DNA from: Candidatus Brocadiaceae bacterium
Lineage (GTDB): Bacteria; Planctomycetota; Brocadiia; Brocadiales; Bathyanammoxibiaceae
Length of the DNA: 13,654 nt
Reading direction: 5' to 3'
Assembly (NCBI GenBank): GCA_030018855.1
Contig: JASEHG010000033.1
Coordinates: 1-13,654, forward strand
Shown: positions 1 through 6,676 of the stretch, one piece after another
Position numbering within the stretch: the stretch's first letter is position 1
How the letters are laid out: every line of letters begins with the position of its first letter
Notes under the pieces: model-generated
The model's input: only the letters and a program-made list of their open reading frames with translations
What the model was told of the DNA's origin: nothing
Databases searched by the model: none
Made by a program: the position numbers and the translations under genes

Positions 1-22
1 CCTACAGAATTTACCCTGTAGG
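1..22. repeat. short inverted repeat at the window edge
   Basis: CCTACAG (1-7) and CTGTAGG (16-22) are perfect 7-bp arms around an 8-nt AT-rich loop. No T-run follows on either strand inside the window, so a terminator is not supported. It lies about 100 bp downstream of hicA and could be the inner part of a larger element cut by the window edge. Confidence 0.45.
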
Positions 23-102
23 TCAGCAGGAGGCTAGCCTTTTCATGACATCAGAGCGGTTTGCTGTGGCAGGGAACACCAGAAATTCCATTACAGGCTT
101 GA

Positions 103-120
103 GGTGCGTAGGGACGCACC
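103..120. repeat. GC-rich hairpin just downstream of hicA
   Basis: GGTGCGT (103-109) and ACGCACC (114-120) form a perfect 7-bp stem with loop AGGG, starting 5 bp beyond the hicA stop codon. It could stabilise or end the hicBA transcript, but no U-tract follows on the minus strand, so intrinsic termination is not shown. A similar compact palindrome lies directly after the MATE gene (10256-10268). Confidence 0.5.
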
Positions 121-125
121 CTGCG

Positions 126-350
126 TTACTGTAACGATTCTAAAAATTCCCCCAACGTTATCCCAGCCCTTGCAATTAAGCTTCGCAACGTGCCACGGGC
201 AACTGTAGGATGGTTTGGCACTGAGAGTGTTGCTATATGCCCTGGCTTTGTCAGGATAATATGACTGCCTCGTTGACGTGTGACTTCCCAGCCAAGTTTT
301 TCAAAGGCCTTCACTACCTCATGAGGTCTCAATATTGGGACACGCGGCAC
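126..350 (-). CDS. hicA: HicA-type mRNA interferase toxin
   Basis: A 74-residue protein of the HicA family, small toxins with a double-stranded-RNA-binding-like fold that cleave translated mRNAs. The family pattern is visible: an N-terminal segment 'PxxxPxEVVKAFEKLGW', then basic residues and 'RGSH' with the presumed catalytic histidine at residue 30, followed by the beta-strand pair and 'VPNHP' turn, and a C-terminal helix 'LRSLIARAGITLGEFL'. The start is GTG (348-350). It shares one base with the TAG stop of the upstream hicB-like gene, so translation is probably coupled. The antitoxin gene comes first here, whereas many characterised hic loci have hicA first; both orders are known. The length is normal for HicA and no disrupting change is visible, so the toxin is probably functional. 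The assignment rests on motif recognition alone. Confidence 0.88.
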   Translation of the reverse strand: MPRVPILRPHEVVKAFEKLGWEVTRQRGSHIILTKPGHIATLSVPNHPTVARGTLRSLIARAGITLGEFLESLQ

Positions 351-556
351 TAGACATTGACCTCTACCTGGCGAATCTCCACAGTCAAAGGCATCCCCTT
401 TTCAGCCCGCACTTCCAAGCACTCCTTGATTGCCTCCCTAATATTACCCTCGGCCTCTTGCTCGGTCTTGCCCTGGCTCACACAGCCAGGGATAGATGGA
501 CATTCAGCTATGAACATTCCATCCTCATCTTGAAATATGGTTACAAGGAATTTCAT
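350..556 (-). CDS. hicB: HicB-type antitoxin (short form)
   Basis: A 68-residue protein with the HicB partial RNase-H-like fold. It opens with 'KFLVTIFQDEDGMFIAECPSIPGC', followed by 'SQGKTEQEAEGNIREAIKECLE', the signature of this antitoxin family. It should bind and neutralise the HicA protein encoded immediately downstream. The open frame extends upstream to 682, but the ATG at 554-556 is chosen because a strong GGAGG ribosome site lies just before it and the family homology begins exactly there; the extension is low-complexity and unlike HicB. No C-terminal helix-turn-helix or ribbon-helix-helix domain is present, so this is the short HicB class. Whether it autoregulates transcription without such a domain cannot be judged from sequence. 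Confidence 0.87.
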   Translation of the reverse strand: MKFLVTIFQDEDGMFIAECPSIPGCVSQGKTEQEAEGNIREAIKECLEVRAEKGMPLTVEIRQVEVNV

Positions 557-571
557 TCCCCTTTTCCTCCC

Positions 572-605
572 TGCACAATATTGCACACTTGTTATTATCT
601 TGCAA
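572..605 (-). promoter_or_regulatory. candidate hicBA promoter with repeated TGTGCA motif
   Basis: On the minus strand, TTGCAA (600-605) and AATATT (577-582) are separated by 17 bp, a weak sigma70-like pair upstream of the hicB ribosome site. The -10 region is flanked by two direct copies of TGTGCA (minus strand; 572-577 and 582-587) around a CAATATTG palindrome (576-583), which could be an operator. Both hexamers are only partial matches, so the call is tentative. Confidence 0.3.
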
Positions 606-691
606 CGCCCAAAATGACATCGTTTCTCCCTTTGCGGGTCACCCCCGCCTTGACCAGGCAGGTAGGCAGGCCCGGCCACCACGCTTTGATC

Positions 692-1045
692 CTATTTAGG
701 CTCATCACCCGTGGGGAAGAGCATCAAGTTTGTGTCCTTTACCAGATGGTACATCCTCTTGGCGTCTAGAAGGGCCTTTTCCTGGGGCACGAGCGGGGTA
801 ATCTCTATCTTGGTGAAGAACGGGAAGAGGGGGAGTTTTGTTACGATTGCCTCTATCTCCTCGCTGGAGTCTGCATCAAAGATGGCGGCGGCGCCGCGCC
901 TACCGGCCAGTTTTCCACCGGCCAGCACTTTACCTCTCTTCTTCATCCTCTCGTAATACTCCCATTCCTTGATGAGCAGATCAAAGAAACTCCTGGTGGG
1001 TATCTGAGGGAGTTTTTCTATCTCAACTTTCACTAGAAAGAGCAT
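692..1045 (-). CDS. muconolactone delta-isomerase-like small protein
   Basis: A 117-residue protein that resembles the muconolactone isomerase family, ferredoxin-like alpha+beta barrels that form oligomers. It starts 'MLFLVKVEI', has a central helix 'EYYERMKKRGKVLAGGKLAGRRGAAAIF', and then the diagnostic stretch 'LPLFPFFTKIEITPL' (about residues 71-85), close to the 'LPLFP...EVTPL' of true muconolactone isomerases. About 30 C-terminal residues extend beyond the usual domain end. No other beta-ketoadipate pathway gene lies nearby, so the classical catabolic role is not supported, and the substrate is unknown. The ATG start is preceded by AAAGGA at a suitable distance. It lies in the same orientation as the fabG operon but about 190 bp of repeat-rich spacer separates them, so it may be a separate transcription unit. 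Confidence 0.7.
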   Translation of the reverse strand: MLFLVKVEIEKLPQIPTRSFFDLLIKEWEYYERMKKRGKVLAGGKLAGRRGAAAIFDADSSEEIEAIVTKLPLFPFFTKIEITPLVPQEKALLDAKRMYHLVKDTNLMLFPTGDEPK

Positions 1046-1061
1046 GGTCTAGTCCTTTTCT

Positions 1062-1097
1062 CAGCAATCAGTCATCAGCTATCAGCTATCAGTTGTC
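1062..1097. repeat. degenerate ATCAGCT tandem repeat
   Basis: Tandem degenerate copies of a 7-nt unit (CAGTCAT, CAGCTAT, CAGCTAT, CAGTTGT) lie just upstream of the small isomerase-like gene. It resembles the AGTAGC-type arms found in other spacers of this window but has no clear opposite arm here. Other than this and the GTAGCC element that follows, the 1046-1232 spacer shows no gene. Confidence 0.6.
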
Positions 1098-1136
1098 AAA
1101 ATACAGAATTATGTATTACTCTAATCCCTAGCCTGG

Positions 1137-1219
1137 TAGCCGCAACCTTTAGGTTGCGTTTATTTCGCAGGCTAAAGTTCGCCAGAGGCGAATCTGCCTC
1201 AGGCATGACCTGCGGCTAC
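1137..1219. repeat. GTAGCCGCA-bounded palindromic repeat, long form
   Basis: The element is bounded by GTAGCCGCA (1137-1145) and TGCGGCTAC (1211-1219), which are exact reverse complements. Inside are the hairpin CGCAACCT/AGGTTGCG (1141-1148, 1151-1158), then TTCGCC/GGCGAA (1178-1183, 1187-1192) and TGCCT/AGGCA (1195-1199, 1201-1205). In reverse orientation its first half matches the element at 8690-8741 almost base for base, which shows a dispersed family. It lies directly downstream of fabG, ending 14 bp from the stop codon, and could act as a 3' mRNA structure. Confidence 0.85.
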
Positions 1220-1232
1220 ATCTGACCCCTGG

Positions 1233-1976
1233 TTACATGGCCAGGCCGCCATCTACGTTCAAGACGTGGCCTGTGGTATAACTGGAGGCGTCTGAGACCA
1301 GGAACGTAACGGCCCTTGCCACCTCCTCTGCCTTACCAACACGACCCATGGGGATGAGTTTCAGGGCCTCTTCCATGTACTCTTTCTTCAACCCCTGCGT
1401 CATCTCTGTGTCTATGAACCCTGGGGCCACGGCATTTACTGAGATATTGAACCTCGCCAACTCCTTGGCGAGGGACTTCGTGAACCCTATAAGCCCCGCC
1501 TTGGAGGAGGCATAATTGGTCTGCCCCATCATCCCTATGATTCCACTTACCGAGGTTACATTTACTATGGAGCCGCCTTTTTGCTTCATCATGGGGAACA
1601 CCACTGCCCTGGTGCAATTGAAGGCCCCATTCAGGTTGGTATCTATTACCTCCCTCCATTCCTGCTCGCTCATCCTCATCATCAGATTATCCCTGGTAAT
1701 CCCTGCGTTATTTACGAGGATATCTATCTTCCCAAAGTGTTTTATGGCCGTACTGACCATCTCCTTGGACTGGTTGAAGTCTGCCACGTTACTCTGTAGA
1801 GGCAATGCCTTTACGCCGAGGTTACCTAACTCTGTTTCCACCTCCTTGGCCTTTTCTACGTTCTTGACAAAACTGAAGGCCACGTCCACGCCTCTCTGGG
1901 CCAGTTCCAATACGATAGCCCTTCCTATACCCCGCGTCCCCCCCGTTACGATTGCCACCTTACCTTTTAAGGACAT
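1233..1976 (-). CDS. fabG: 3-oxoacyl-[acyl-carrier-protein] reductase (FabG-like SDR)
   Basis: A 247-residue classical short-chain dehydrogenase/reductase of FabG length. It should reduce the 3-oxo group of acyl-ACP with NADPH after each condensation. The cofactor loop TGGTRGIG is at residues 11-18 and NNAG at 89-92. The catalytic Asn-Ser-Tyr-Lys set is intact at N114, S142, Y155 and K159, with the Ser-Tyr-Lys spacing of FabG. 'APGFIDTEMT' and the C-terminal 'HVLNVDGGLAM' are typical. An ATG with GGAG upstream begins the gene. It is the last gene of the operon, after a repeat-containing spacer of about 90 bp. It could be the housekeeping FabG or one dedicated to the KS pair upstream. Other SDR substrates cannot be excluded, but the FabG fit is close. 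Confidence 0.93.
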   Translation of the reverse strand: MSLKGKVAIVTGGTRGIGRAIVLELAQRGVDVAFSFVKNVEKAKEVETELGNLGVKALPLQSNVADFNQSKEMVSTAIKHFGKIDILVNNAGITRDNLMMRMSEQEWREVIDTNLNGAFNCTRAVVFPMMKQKGGSIVNVTSVSGIIGMMGQTNYASSKAGLIGFTKSLAKELARFNISVNAVAPGFIDTEMTQGLKKEYMEEALKLIPMGRVGKAEEVARAVTFLVSDASSYTTGHVLNVDGGLAM

Positions 1977-1996
1977 AAATAGTCTCCATTCTTTTT

Positions 1997-2060
1997 AGAC
2001 AATAGACCATGGACTTTAGACTCCGGACTTCTTACCATTGTCTGAAGTCTAGTGTCAAAT
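1997..2060. repeat. imperfect inverted repeats in the spacer before fabG
   Basis: Between the reductase stop codon and the fabG start are several overlapping complementary pairs: AGACAAT (1997-2003) with ATTGTCT (2037-2043), GACTTC (2026-2031) with GAAGTC (2044-2049), and GACTTTAGACT (2012-2022) with AGTCTAGTGTC (2047-2057, imperfect). The TAGAC-rich composition resembles the other spacer repeats. No promoter for fabG is evident, so read-through from the operon is assumed. Confidence 0.5.
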
Positions 2061-2068
2061 GTCCAAGT

Positions 2069-4075
2069 TCATATCTCCAGTGAGACCTTAAAACCCTCAT
2101 GGACGGCCTCCATGGCCGTCCTGACCTTTACGCAGTCCCCTATCGTATACACCTCCGGCACCAGGCTGTCCAGTTGCTGATAAAGGGAATTATTGGGCAT
2201 ATACCCCGTTGCCAGGATTACCGTCTCGGCCGGCAGGAAGGTCTCCGTACCTTCTTTCTCAAACAAGATTCCACTGGAAGGCCCTTCTCGTATCTCCTTC
2301 ACCTTTACCCCTGTCAGGGCCTCTATGCCTGCCTCTTCCATCTCCTGGAGGATGACCCAGCGGGTGGAGAGGCCAAACCCGCTCCCCACCCTCTTCTTCA
2401 TCTCCAGTACGGTAACCTTGCGGTGACCACGGGTGGTCCTCTGGAGGGCATTGGGGAGGTCAATTACCTGGTTCTTCAGGAGGAAGAGGGCCACCTCCGG
2501 GCTCATACCCCCCAGTTTGGCCGCATAAAGGGCCACTTCACACCCCACAGACCCTCCCCCTATGATAGCCACAGGGTTCCCCACCGGGACCCTCTTTTCC
2601 AGGACGTCCCTGGCCAGCACCACGTTCTTCCCCTTTACCCCTGGTATGGGGGGGATTATCGGTAAAGAGCCGGTGGAGAGGATGACTACCTGCGGACGTT
2701 CTCTTTCTATAAGCCCTATGTCAACCTTTACCCCTAGGTTTACCCTTACCCTTAATTTCGTTAGCTGTCTCTCAAAATAATTTATGACGTGCTGGAACTC
2801 TCCCCTACCTGGGGGTTTATAGGCATAATGGAGTTGTCCTCCCAGATGGGGGTCGTTCTCGTAAAGGGTTACCTGGTGCCCCCTCAAGGCGGCCACCCTG
2901 GCGGCCTCCATGCCACCCGGACCGCCCCCGACAATCATTACCTTCTTCTTAACTGGTGACTCCTTGATGACGTATTCCCTCTCGTGACCTACCTGTGGGT
3001 TATAGAGGCAGGAGACGGGCCTCATATTCAGGAGTTCATCAAAGCATCCCTGGTTGCATGCAATGCACGTCCTGATGTCCTCCCATCTGCCTTCTTGGTA
3101 TTTTTTGGGTAGTTCCGGGTCTGCGATGAGGGGGCGGCCCACTGCTATGAGGTCTGCCTGGCCATCCATGAGGAGTTCTTCAGCCACTGCCAGGTCGTTT
3201 ATCCTCACCCCTGCTATGACAGGGAGGTTGACGTTTTCCTTAATAGACGAGGCCAGGAAGGCATAGGCCATCCTTGGGATGGCCATGACCATTATAGGGG
3301 TCTTGCTCTCGTGCCACCCTGGGGAGACGTGAAAGGCATCTACCCCGACCCGGGCGAGTTCCACGGCAATCTCTATGTTCTCATTTATTCTGTTCCCCCC
3401 CTTCATGAGTTCATCCCCTGAGAGCCTGAAGATAATGGGGAAGTCCTTGCCCGCCAGTTCCTTCGTCGCCTGCACCACCTCTTTGGCGAATCTGAGCCGA
3501 CCCTGGAGGTCTCTTCCATACTCGTCATTTCTCTGGTTGGTTATGGGGGACAGGAATTGGTTTATCAGGTAACCCATCCCCCCATGTATCTCCACGGCAT
3601 CAAAGCCTGCCTCCCTGGCCCTGAGGGCGGCCCTGGCGTAGCTGGCTATTAGCTCCTTTATCTCAGGGATGGTGAGCGGTCTGGGGACGTCCCTGGCAAG
3701 ACGGGTGGGGACGCTGGAGGCAGAAACGGGTTGCTTCTTCGTGAATAGGCTGGAGGCATAGCGGCCCCCATGTAGGAGTTGGGGGGCGGTCTTTGCCCCG
3801 AGCTGGTGCATGGCCTCGGTAAACCTTCTAAGACCTGGGATATAGCGGTCATCATCCAGACCGAGGATGCTCTTCCATGCCTTACCGCTCTCGTGCGGGT
3901 AACAACCCCCTATTATTAAGAGGGCCACGCCGCCCTTCGCCCTCTCGGCATAGAAATCTATGAAGCGGTCGTTGACGAAGCCGTCCGTAGAGAAGCCCAC
4001 ATCCATGGCCGTCATGACCAGACGGTTCTTGAGTTCCAGGGGGCCAATGTTTGTATGGTCAAAAAGGCTTATCAT
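2069..4075 (-). CDS. FadH-like 2,4-dienoyl-CoA reductase (FMN/4Fe-4S/FAD oxidoreductase)
   Basis: A 668-residue flavo-iron-sulfur oxidoreductase of the old-yellow-enzyme/2,4-dienoyl-CoA reductase/2-enoate reductase family. Residues 1 to about 340 form the FMN TIM barrel. Active-site residues equivalent to those of E. coli FadH are present: Y169 in 'GYLINQFL' and H255 in 'GWHE'. Four cysteines (C337, C340, C344, C356; spacing C-x2-C-x3-C-x11-C) match the FadH 4Fe-4S ligands. A Rossmann FAD motif 'GGGPGGME' lies at 383-390 and a second nucleotide motif 'GGGSVGCE' at 506-513, for NAD(P)H. Electrons should pass NAD(P)H to FAD to 4Fe-4S to FMN to substrate. Within this operon the substrate may be a polyunsaturated acyl thioester; a conventional beta-oxidation role or a 2-enoate reductase role is also possible. 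The start fits family alignment, but no Shine-Dalgarno sequence precedes it because the upstream bases are a repeat arm. Confidence 0.88.
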   Translation of the reverse strand: MISLFDHTNIGPLELKNRLVMTAMDVGFSTDGFVNDRFIDFYAERAKGGVALLIIGGCYPHESGKAWKSILGLDDDRYIPGLRRFTEAMHQLGAKTAPQLLHGGRYASSLFTKKQPVSASSVPTRLARDVPRPLTIPEIKELIASYARAALRAREAGFDAVEIHGGMGYLINQFLSPITNQRNDEYGRDLQGRLRFAKEVVQATKELAGKDFPIIFRLSGDELMKGGNRINENIEIAVELARVGVDAFHVSPGWHESKTPIMVMAIPRMAYAFLASSIKENVNLPVIAGVRINDLAVAEELLMDGQADLIAVGRPLIADPELPKKYQEGRWEDIRTCIACNQGCFDELLNMRPVSCLYNPQVGHEREYVIKESPVKKKVMIVGGGPGGMEAARVAALRGHQVTLYENDPHLGGQLHYAYKPPGRGEFQHVINYFERQLTKLRVRVNLGVKVDIGLIERERPQVVILSTGSLPIIPPIPGVKGKNVVLARDVLEKRVPVGNPVAIIGGGSVGCEVALYAAKLGGMSPEVALFLLKNQVIDLPNALQRTTRGHRKVTVLEMKKRVGSGFGLSTRWVILQEMEEAGIEALTGVKVKEIREGPSSGILFEKEGTETFLPAETVILATGYMPNNSLYQQLDSLVPEVYTIGDCVKVRTAMEAVHEGFKVSLEI

Positions 4076-4077
4076 GA

Positions 4078-4166
4078 TTAGTAGCTAGTAGCCAGTAGCA
4101 AGCAGCTAGTAGCCAGGGTAGCAGCTGATTTTTTCCCCTGGCTACTAGCTACTATCTACTAGCTAC
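4078..4166. repeat. AGTAGC-type inverted repeat inside the operon
   Basis: A perfect 15-bp inverted repeat (4104-4118 with 4136-4150) around a 17-nt loop, extended on both sides by further TAGTAGC/GCTACTA units. It lies in the spacer between the KS-beta gene and the reductase gene. On the right it runs through the KS-beta stop codon, so the last codons of that gene (Ser-Ser-stop) are made of repeat. On the left it reaches to within about 3 bp of the reductase ATG. In RNA it would form a long hairpin that could change expression of the downstream half of the operon. Confidence 0.88.
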
Positions 4167-5427
4167 TGTTCTTCAGGACTAAACAAGAGCCATTTCCTGC
4201 AGGGTCTAGGGAGTTCACCATAGCAGAGCGTATGTCTATTTGTAGTGCCTTCTTTGTAACCAGGTTGAGGTTACATTCAGGGTCGGGGTCTTCCAGGTTG
4301 GCGATAGGTGGGACGAGGGAATTTTCCATGGCCAATACACACGAGACCACCTGCATGGCACCGGCGGCACCGTAGCACTCCCCGGCAAGGGGCTTTACGG
4401 AGGTCACCAACGCCTTCTTTGAGGCGTCCACGGAGAGGCCCTTAATTGCCCTGGCCTCTATCATATCCAGGAGCTTACTGGAGTTCCCGTTGGCATAGAT
4501 GAGGTCCAGGGACCCGACGGAGAGGGCCCCGTCCTCCAGGGCTAGTTCCATAACCCTTTGCACCTTGCTGATTTTTTCTTCCAGGCTGAACCTGTTACTC
4601 CCTATATAGGTGGTGCCGTAACCTACCACTTCTCCGTATATCTTTGCCCCTCTACTGCGGGCTGACTCCAGTTCCTCCAGGATAACGACGTAACCCCCTT
4701 CGCCGAGGACGAAACCGTTTCTGTACCTGCCGAAGGGCCTACTCAGCTCAGGTCCAGAGTTATTGGAACCCGACAGGAGTCCCTGCAGGAGGAATATGAG
4801 GTAGCTGTCCAGCGATAACTGCTCCACCCCGCCTGCGATTAGGAGGTTGTCCCTGCCGCTCCTGATAAGGTTAAAGGCGTTGCCTATGGCATCCATGCTG
4901 GAGGTGAAACCGGAAGAGATGGTCCTGGAGGGACCCTTTAGTTTGAAGAATACGGAGGCAAAATTGATGGAGGAGTTGAGGGCCACGTCAAAGCTGGCCA
5001 TGGGTAGCAGTTTTTCAGGACCTAGCTTGAAGATGTTATAGGTATAGTCAGTAGTCTGGGAGTAATTGCCCAGTGCAGAGCCTATTATAACCCCTGCATG
5101 TTCGGGGAAATGTCCATTGGTATTGAGACGGGCATCCTCCAGGGCCATCTTGATGGCTGAGGTAAGGAACTTAGTGCCTTTCGTGAGGTACTTGAGGCCC
5201 TTGTCCCCCAGGTAGTCTGCAGGATTGAAACCCTTGACCTCTGCGGCCAGCTTGCAGGGGTAGGAAGTAACGTCTATGGAGGCTATGGGGGCAATCCCTG
5301 AGCGGCCTTCTACCAGATTAGTCCAGAACTCTTGACGGCCAATGCCCAGGGGTGAGACGATGCCAATACCGGTTATTGCTACCCTCTTCCTTACGTCTGC
5401 CTGCCCTGCTCCCTTAGGTTGAGTCAT
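4159..5427 (-). CDS. catalytically dead ketosynthase-like protein (KS-beta / chain-length-factor-like)
   Basis: A 422-residue thiolase-fold protein clearly homologous to beta-ketoacyl-ACP synthase II: 'RVAITGIGIVSPLG' at the N-terminus, 'RPFGRYRNGFVLGEGGYVVILEE' at about 230-252, and the C-terminal 'NG..S.LVL' strand. Aligned to the neighbouring KS, all three active-site residues are changed. The cysteine position is Phe174, the HGTGT histidine is Asn313 (motif 'NGNSS'), and the second histidine is Glu350 ('KPLAGE'). This is the pattern of KS-beta or chain-length-factor subunits, which pair with an active KS and set chain length in type II polyketide and aryl-polyene systems; those usually carry Gln at the Cys position, here Phe. 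It follows the active KS by 2 bp, which strongly suggests a heterodimer. The fold may instead have been recruited for another function. Confidence is high for the fold and residue loss, moderate for the partner role. Confidence 0.85.
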   Translation of the reverse strand: MTQPKGAGQADVRKRVAITGIGIVSPLGIGRQEFWTNLVEGRSGIAPIASIDVTSYPCKLAAEVKGFNPADYLGDKGLKYLTKGTKFLTSAIKMALEDARLNTNGHFPEHAGVIIGSALGNYSQTTDYTYNIFKLGPEKLLPMASFDVALNSSINFASVFFKLKGPSRTISSGFTSSMDAIGNAFNLIRSGRDNLLIAGGVEQLSLDSYLIFLLQGLLSGSNNSGPELSRPFGRYRNGFVLGEGGYVVILEELESARSRGAKIYGEVVGYGTTYIGSNRFSLEEKISKVQRVMELALEDGALSVGSLDLIYANGNSSKLLDMIEARAIKGLSVDASKKALVTSVKPLAGECYGAAGAMQVVSCVLAMENSLVPPIANLEDPDPECNLNLVTKKALQIDIRSAMVNSLDPAGNGSCLVLKNSS

Positions 5428-5429
5428 TG

Positions 5430-6665
5430 CTAAATAACGCTTCCTCTTTCTGCGGGCAGGTGGGTCCTACCAAAGACAACACTGGCATTATTGCCGCCGA
5501 AGGCAAAGGAGTTATTCAAGGCATAATTTGTCTTACACTCCCTGGCCTGGTTAGGGACGCAGTCAAGGTTACACTCGGGGTCTTTGGTCTCATAATTAAT
5601 CGTGGGGGGGATAGCCCCTTCTTTTATGGCTATACAGCAGATTATGGATTCAATGGCGCTGGCCGCCCCCATGGTATGCCCTATCATGGATTTTACGGAA
5701 CTACAAGGTATATCCTGTGCCATCTCCCTGAAGACAGTTTGAAGGGCCAGGGTCTCCATCTTATCATTGAGGGGCGTACCGGTGCCGTGGGCGCTTATGT
5801 AGTCAATGTCTCTGTAGGATAGCCCGGCTGAGGCAAGGGCTACCTCCATTGCCCTCACCGGTCCTTCCCCGCTGGGGTGAGGGGCTGTCATATGATAGCC
5901 GTCACTGCTGAGGCCGTATCCCTTCACTTCTGCGTACATCTTGGCATCTCTCCTGTGAGCCATCTCCATAGATTCCAGTATGAGGACCCCTGCCCCTGCC
6001 CCCACTACCAACCCCTGGCGGTTCTTATCAAAGGGCTGGCATTTCTCGGGGGCGAGGGACTTCAGGTTGTGGAAGTGAGTAAATTCCGTCTGGGGCACTA
6101 CGTCGCTCCCTCCCACTATCATGGCATCCACCTTGCCCTCCCGTATGGCATCAAAGGCCCAGCAGATGGCGTGGTTACCCGAACTGCAGGCATTTATAAG
6201 GATGATATTGGGCCCTTCCATGTGGAACTCTTCGGCCAGCTGGGTGGAGAGGGTCATGGGCGGATAGCTCAGGGCCACCTCCATATCAAACCCGTCTGCC
6301 TTGTTAAGGTGGTGGTTTCTAAGCCTTTGTTCAAACAGAGAGAGTTCGCCGGCGAGGGTGCCTACCGAGACCCCAACCCTGTCCCGTCTCAAGAGTTCAT
6401 AGCCGTTTAGGCCGCTGTCTTCCAGGGCCTCTCTGGCCGATGCCAGTAGACAATCGTACACGGTGAAGGGTTTTTTCGTGATCGTGTGGCCGTTGAAATT
6501 TAATTTCTTCACCTCGCAGGCCCTGTGGACCTTGTACCTGGAGGTATCAAAGGAGGTTATATCTGAGATGCCGTCTTTACCGGCCAACATTGCCTCCCAG
6601 GTTTCTTTTACAGTGGCACCGAGGGCTGTTACTAGACCTATACCTGTTACTACTACTCTCCGCAT
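5430..6665 (-). CDS. beta-ketoacyl-ACP synthase II-type ketosynthase (KS-alpha)
   Basis: A 411-residue KAS II/FabF-family condensing enzyme. It catalyses decarboxylative Claisen condensation of malonyl-ACP with an acyl thioester. The catalytic triad is intact: Cys160 in 'NACSSG', His293 in 'SAHGTGTPLND' and His330 in 'KSMIGHTMGAAS'. The glycine-rich 'GLVVGAGAGVLILE' (218-231) and C-terminal 'NNSFAFGGNNASVVF' are typical. The 'DG' and 'SDGYHMTAPHP' segments also fit FabF. It starts at ATG 6663-6665 with an AAAGGGG ribosome site, 11 bp after the radical SAM gene, and is followed after 2 bp by the inactive KS homologue. The pairing argues against a housekeeping FabF and for a specialised KS-alpha/KS-beta elongating unit. 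The name fabF is withheld for that reason. Confidence 0.92.
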   Translation of the reverse strand: MRRVVVTGIGLVTALGATVKETWEAMLAGKDGISDITSFDTSRYKVHRACEVKKLNFNGHTITKKPFTVYDCLLASAREALEDSGLNGYELLRRDRVGVSVGTLAGELSLFEQRLRNHHLNKADGFDMEVALSYPPMTLSTQLAEEFHMEGPNIILINACSSGNHAICWAFDAIREGKVDAMIVGGSDVVPQTEFTHFHNLKSLAPEKCQPFDKNRQGLVVGAGAGVLILESMEMAHRRDAKMYAEVKGYGLSSDGYHMTAPHPSGEGPVRAMEVALASAGLSYRDIDYISAHGTGTPLNDKMETLALQTVFREMAQDIPCSSVKSMIGHTMGAASAIESIICCIAIKEGAIPPTINYETKDPECNLDCVPNQARECKTNYALNNSFAFGGNNASVVFGRTHLPAERGSVI

Positions 6666-6676
6666 ACTAACCCCTT

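Noticed and set aside
557..682. N-terminal extension of HicB to 682
   Set aside because: The extra 42 residues are low-complexity and unlike HicB. A GGAGG ribosome site directly precedes the internal ATG at 556, where the homology begins.
335..769. 144-codon open frame on the plus strand opposite hicB/hicA
   Set aside because: It is antisense to two recognisable genes, has no family resemblance and no ribosome site; chance open frame.
1071..1099. Promoter for the isomerase-like gene, based on a perfect TTGACA on the minus strand (1094-1099)
   Set aside because: No acceptable -10 hexamer occurs 15 to 19 bp downstream; the sequence there is the tandem ATCAGCT repeat.
1516..1998. 160-codon plus-strand open frame opposite fabG
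   Set aside because: It lies entirely on the reverse of a complete FabG with intact catalytic residues, and the translation has no recognisable motif.
2099..2665. 188-codon plus-strand open frame opposite the FadH-like reductase
   Set aside because: Antisense to conserved FAD and NAD(P) domains; a by-product of codon bias.
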